Shown one piece after another: positions 38,220 through 39,507 of a stretch of 39,507 bases of DNA. Within the stretch, counting starts at the first letter, position 1. Every line of letters starts with the position of its first letter. This DNA comes from Rhodospirillaceae bacterium (GTDB lineage Bacteria > Pseudomonadota > Alphaproteobacteria > MPNO01 > UBA2964), in contig JABJKO010000013.1 in NCBI GenBank assembly GCA_018660305.1, positions 1 through 39,507 on the forward strand, read 5' to 3'. The notes beneath the pieces are model-generated. The model searched no databases. It was not told where the DNA came from and was given only the letters and a program-made list of their open reading frames with translations. A program made the position numbers and the translations under genes.

Positions 38220-38238
38220 TGGGTGACCTGATCACCCA
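38220..38238 (+). other. Stem-loop in the gap before hfq
   Basis: TGGGTGA (38220-38226) pairs perfectly with TCACCCA (38232-38238) around CCTGA. No T run follows, so it is not a standard intrinsic terminator. It lies 14 bp after the HAD gene and about 100 bp before hfq. It could be an operator or an mRNA structure. Confidence 0.4.
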
Positions 38239-38339
38239 CAATGGTGTGTGCGGCGAATCTAATTTATGGTTGAATAGGGTTCCACAAAGTCTCCGCCGGT
38301 TCGCGTTGGTGCGGCCGGGAACGCAAAAAAGAAGATAAA

Positions 38340-38609
38340 ATGGCAGCAGAAAAAAAAGAGAACCTTCAGGATGTGTTTTTAAATGCCGTCCGGAAGAACA
38401 AAACCGCAGTAACAGTCTTTCTTGTGAATGGTGTGAAGCTGCAGGGTATCATAACGTGGTTCGATAACTTCTGTGTGCTTTTGCGCCGGGATGGCCATTC
38501 GCAACTTGTTTACAAGCATGCGATCTCAACGGTCATGCCGGTGTCACCGATCAGTCTCTATGACGAGAAGGACGAGGACGAGGACGCGACCGTCGAGGCC
38601 GACTCCTGA
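38340..38609 (+). CDS. hfq: Hfq, RNA chaperone
   Basis: Hfq forms a hexameric ring that pairs small RNAs with target mRNAs. The 89-residue protein has the Sm1 motif ([37 protein letters not shown]) and the Sm2 motif YKHAIST that lines the RNA-binding proximal face. A short strongly acidic tail follows ([15 protein letters not shown]) instead of the long tail of enterobacterial Hfq. It is directly followed by hflX with a 1-bp gap, the classic hfq-hflX arrangement. Confidence 0.97.
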   Translation: MAAEKKENLQDVFLNAVRKNKTAVTVFLVNGVKLQGIITWFDNFCVLLRRDGHSQLVYKHAISTVMPVSPISLYDEKDEDEDATVEADS

Positions 38610-38610
38610 C

Positions 38611-39507
38611 GTGAAGAATGGTACGGCCGGCTCTACCGGTACACCAATCGAACGCGCCATCGTCCTGCATCCCTATCGAAAGGTTTCGGGCCACAAGGCT
38701 TCGGAAACGATCCGCGATCCCGATGCCTGTCTGGACGAGGCCATTGGATTAACGCGCGCCATCGATCTCGATGTGGTGTGTGCCGATGTGGTCCGCCTCA
38801 ATAAGGTCCGGCCGGCAACCCTGTTCGGGCCCGGCTCGGTGGAAAGCTACGCCCCGATTATCGCGGAAGAGGATGTTGCGGTCGCGGTTGTCGATTTCGC
38901 GGTGACGCCCATCCAGCAGCGCAATCTGGAAAAAGCCTGGAACTGCAAGGTGGTTGACCGGACCGGCCTGATCCTGGAGATCTTCGGCGAACGGGCCCGG
39001 ACCCGGGAAGGCCGTCTTCAGGTGGAGCTTGCCCATCTGTCCTATCAGCGCAGCCGGCTGGTCCGCAGCTGGACCCATTTGGAACGGCAGCGCGGCGGTG
39101 TCGGTTTTCTCGGCGGGCCCGGTGAAACGCAGATCGAATCCGATCGCCGCCAGATCGACACCCGAATTACCCGCATAAAACGGGCCTTGTCCAGCGTGTC
39201 CAGAACCCGCGAACTGCACCGGCGTGCCCGGCGCCGCGTGCCGTATCCCATCGTGGCTCTTGTGGGCTATACCAATGCCGGGAAATCGACCCTGTTCAAC
39301 CGCCTGACCGGCGCTCAGGTGACCGCTCAGGACCAGTTGTTCGCCACGCTGGACCCCACCATGCGCGCGGTAACCCTGCCATCGGGCCGTACCATCATTC
39401 TGTCCGACACGGTTGGATTCGTCTCCGCTCTGCCCACATCGCTGGTGGCCGCGTTCCGGGCAACCTTGGAAGAGGTGCTGGAAGCCGATCTCATCCTCCA
39501 TGTGCGC
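38611..39507 (+). CDS. hflX: HflX, ribosome-associated GTPase (3' end beyond the window)
   Basis: HflX splits or rescues stalled ribosomes, notably under heat stress. The frame runs 299 codons from the GTG at 38611 to the window edge without a stop. Visible are the N-terminal domain (LFGPGSVESY, VDFAVTPIQQRNLEKAW, VDRTGLILEIFGERARTREG), the coiled linker with GGVGFLGGPGETQIESDRR, and the start of the G domain: G1 GYTNAGKST, G2-region LFATLDPTMR and G3 DTVGFVSALP. The NKxD motif is cut off. The start is 1 bp after hfq; no strong ribosome site is seen, which suggests coupling to hfq. Confidence 0.95.
   Translation, partial: MKNGTAGSTGTPIERAIVLHPYRKVSGHKASETIRDPDACLDEAIGLTRAIDLDVVCADVVRLNKVRPATLFGPGSVESYAPIIAEEDVAVAVVDFAVTPIQQRNLEKAWNCKVVDRTGLILEIFGERARTREGRLQVELAHLSYQRSRLVRSWTHLERQRGGVGFLGGPGETQIESDRRQIDTRITRIKRALSSVSRTRELHRRARRRVPYPIVALVGYTNAGKSTLFNRLTGAQVTAQDQLFATLDPTMRAVTLPSGRTIILSDTVGFVSALPTSLVAAFRATLEEVLEADLILHVR

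Noticed and set aside
38749..39501. 250-codon minus-strand frame at the right edge
   Set aside because: The plus strand encodes HflX with its GTP-binding motifs; the minus frame is a shadow. HflX is easily missed because its stop codon is beyond the window.

Overview
This window looks like a stretch of core chromosome from an alphaproteobacterium, most likely of a Rhodospirillales-like lineage. It is GC-rich (estimated by eye, not counted). Several layouts are characteristic of the class: a trpG-trpD-trpC-moaC-moeA-lexA run ending against comEC; ppiD directly before trpE; pyrG-kdsA-eno-ftsB-pdhA-pdhB-pdhC-lpd-lipA; a fused ispDF gene; dusB(nifR3)-ntrB-ntrC-ntrY-ntrX-trkA leading to hfq-hflX; a lipoyl domain on the E1-beta subunit of pyruvate dehydrogenase; and a LexA box of the alphaproteobacterial GTTC-N7-GTTC type. 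I saw no rRNA, tRNA, CRISPR array, insertion sequence, prophage or defence gene. Coding density is very high and the genes overlap or abut repeatedly.

Layout. Positions 1-1367 hold the 3' part of comEC. Positions 1361-6343 (minus strand) are a tightly packed operon, trpG, trpD, trpC, moaC, moeA, with lexA following behind its own LexA box. A 312-bp divergent spacer (6344-6655) precedes a plus-strand pair, a divergent polysaccharide deacetylase and a GNAT acetyltransferase. Positions 8141-11562 (minus) are ppiD-trpE, translationally coupled. From 11801 to 24501 the plus strand carries tpiA, secG, pyrG, kdsA, eno, ftsB, pdhA, pdhB, pdhC, lpd, lipA and a COQ10/RatA-like gene. These cover lower glycolysis, CTP and Kdo supply, division, and the whole pyruvate dehydrogenase complex with its lipoate-making enzyme. 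A 187-bp intergenic element bounded by perfect 12-bp inverted repeats follows. Then come cinA, pgpA and ispDF on the minus strand. From 27051 to the end the plus strand has a CcsA/HemX-like membrane protein, dusB, two nitrogen-type two-component pairs (NtrBC, NtrYX), trkA, a D-amino-acid aminotransferase, a HAD hydrolase, hfq and the start of hflX.

How the parts fit. TrpE and TrpG form anthranilate synthase although their genes lie in separate operons. TrpD and TrpC continue the tryptophan pathway. LipA makes the lipoyl cofactor carried by both PdhB and PdhC and re-oxidised by Lpd. NtrB/NtrC and NtrY/NtrX are nitrogen and redox/envelope signalling pairs.

I found no convincing undescribed multi-gene system. 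The points most worth a second look are local: an E2 subunit with two tandem E3/E1-binding domains, near-identical lipoyl-domain DNA shared by pdhB and pdhC, the intergenic inverted-repeat element, a third half-site in the lexA operator, a NtrX that lacks the sigma-54 contact loop, and a sigma-54-like promoter match before dusB-ntrBC.
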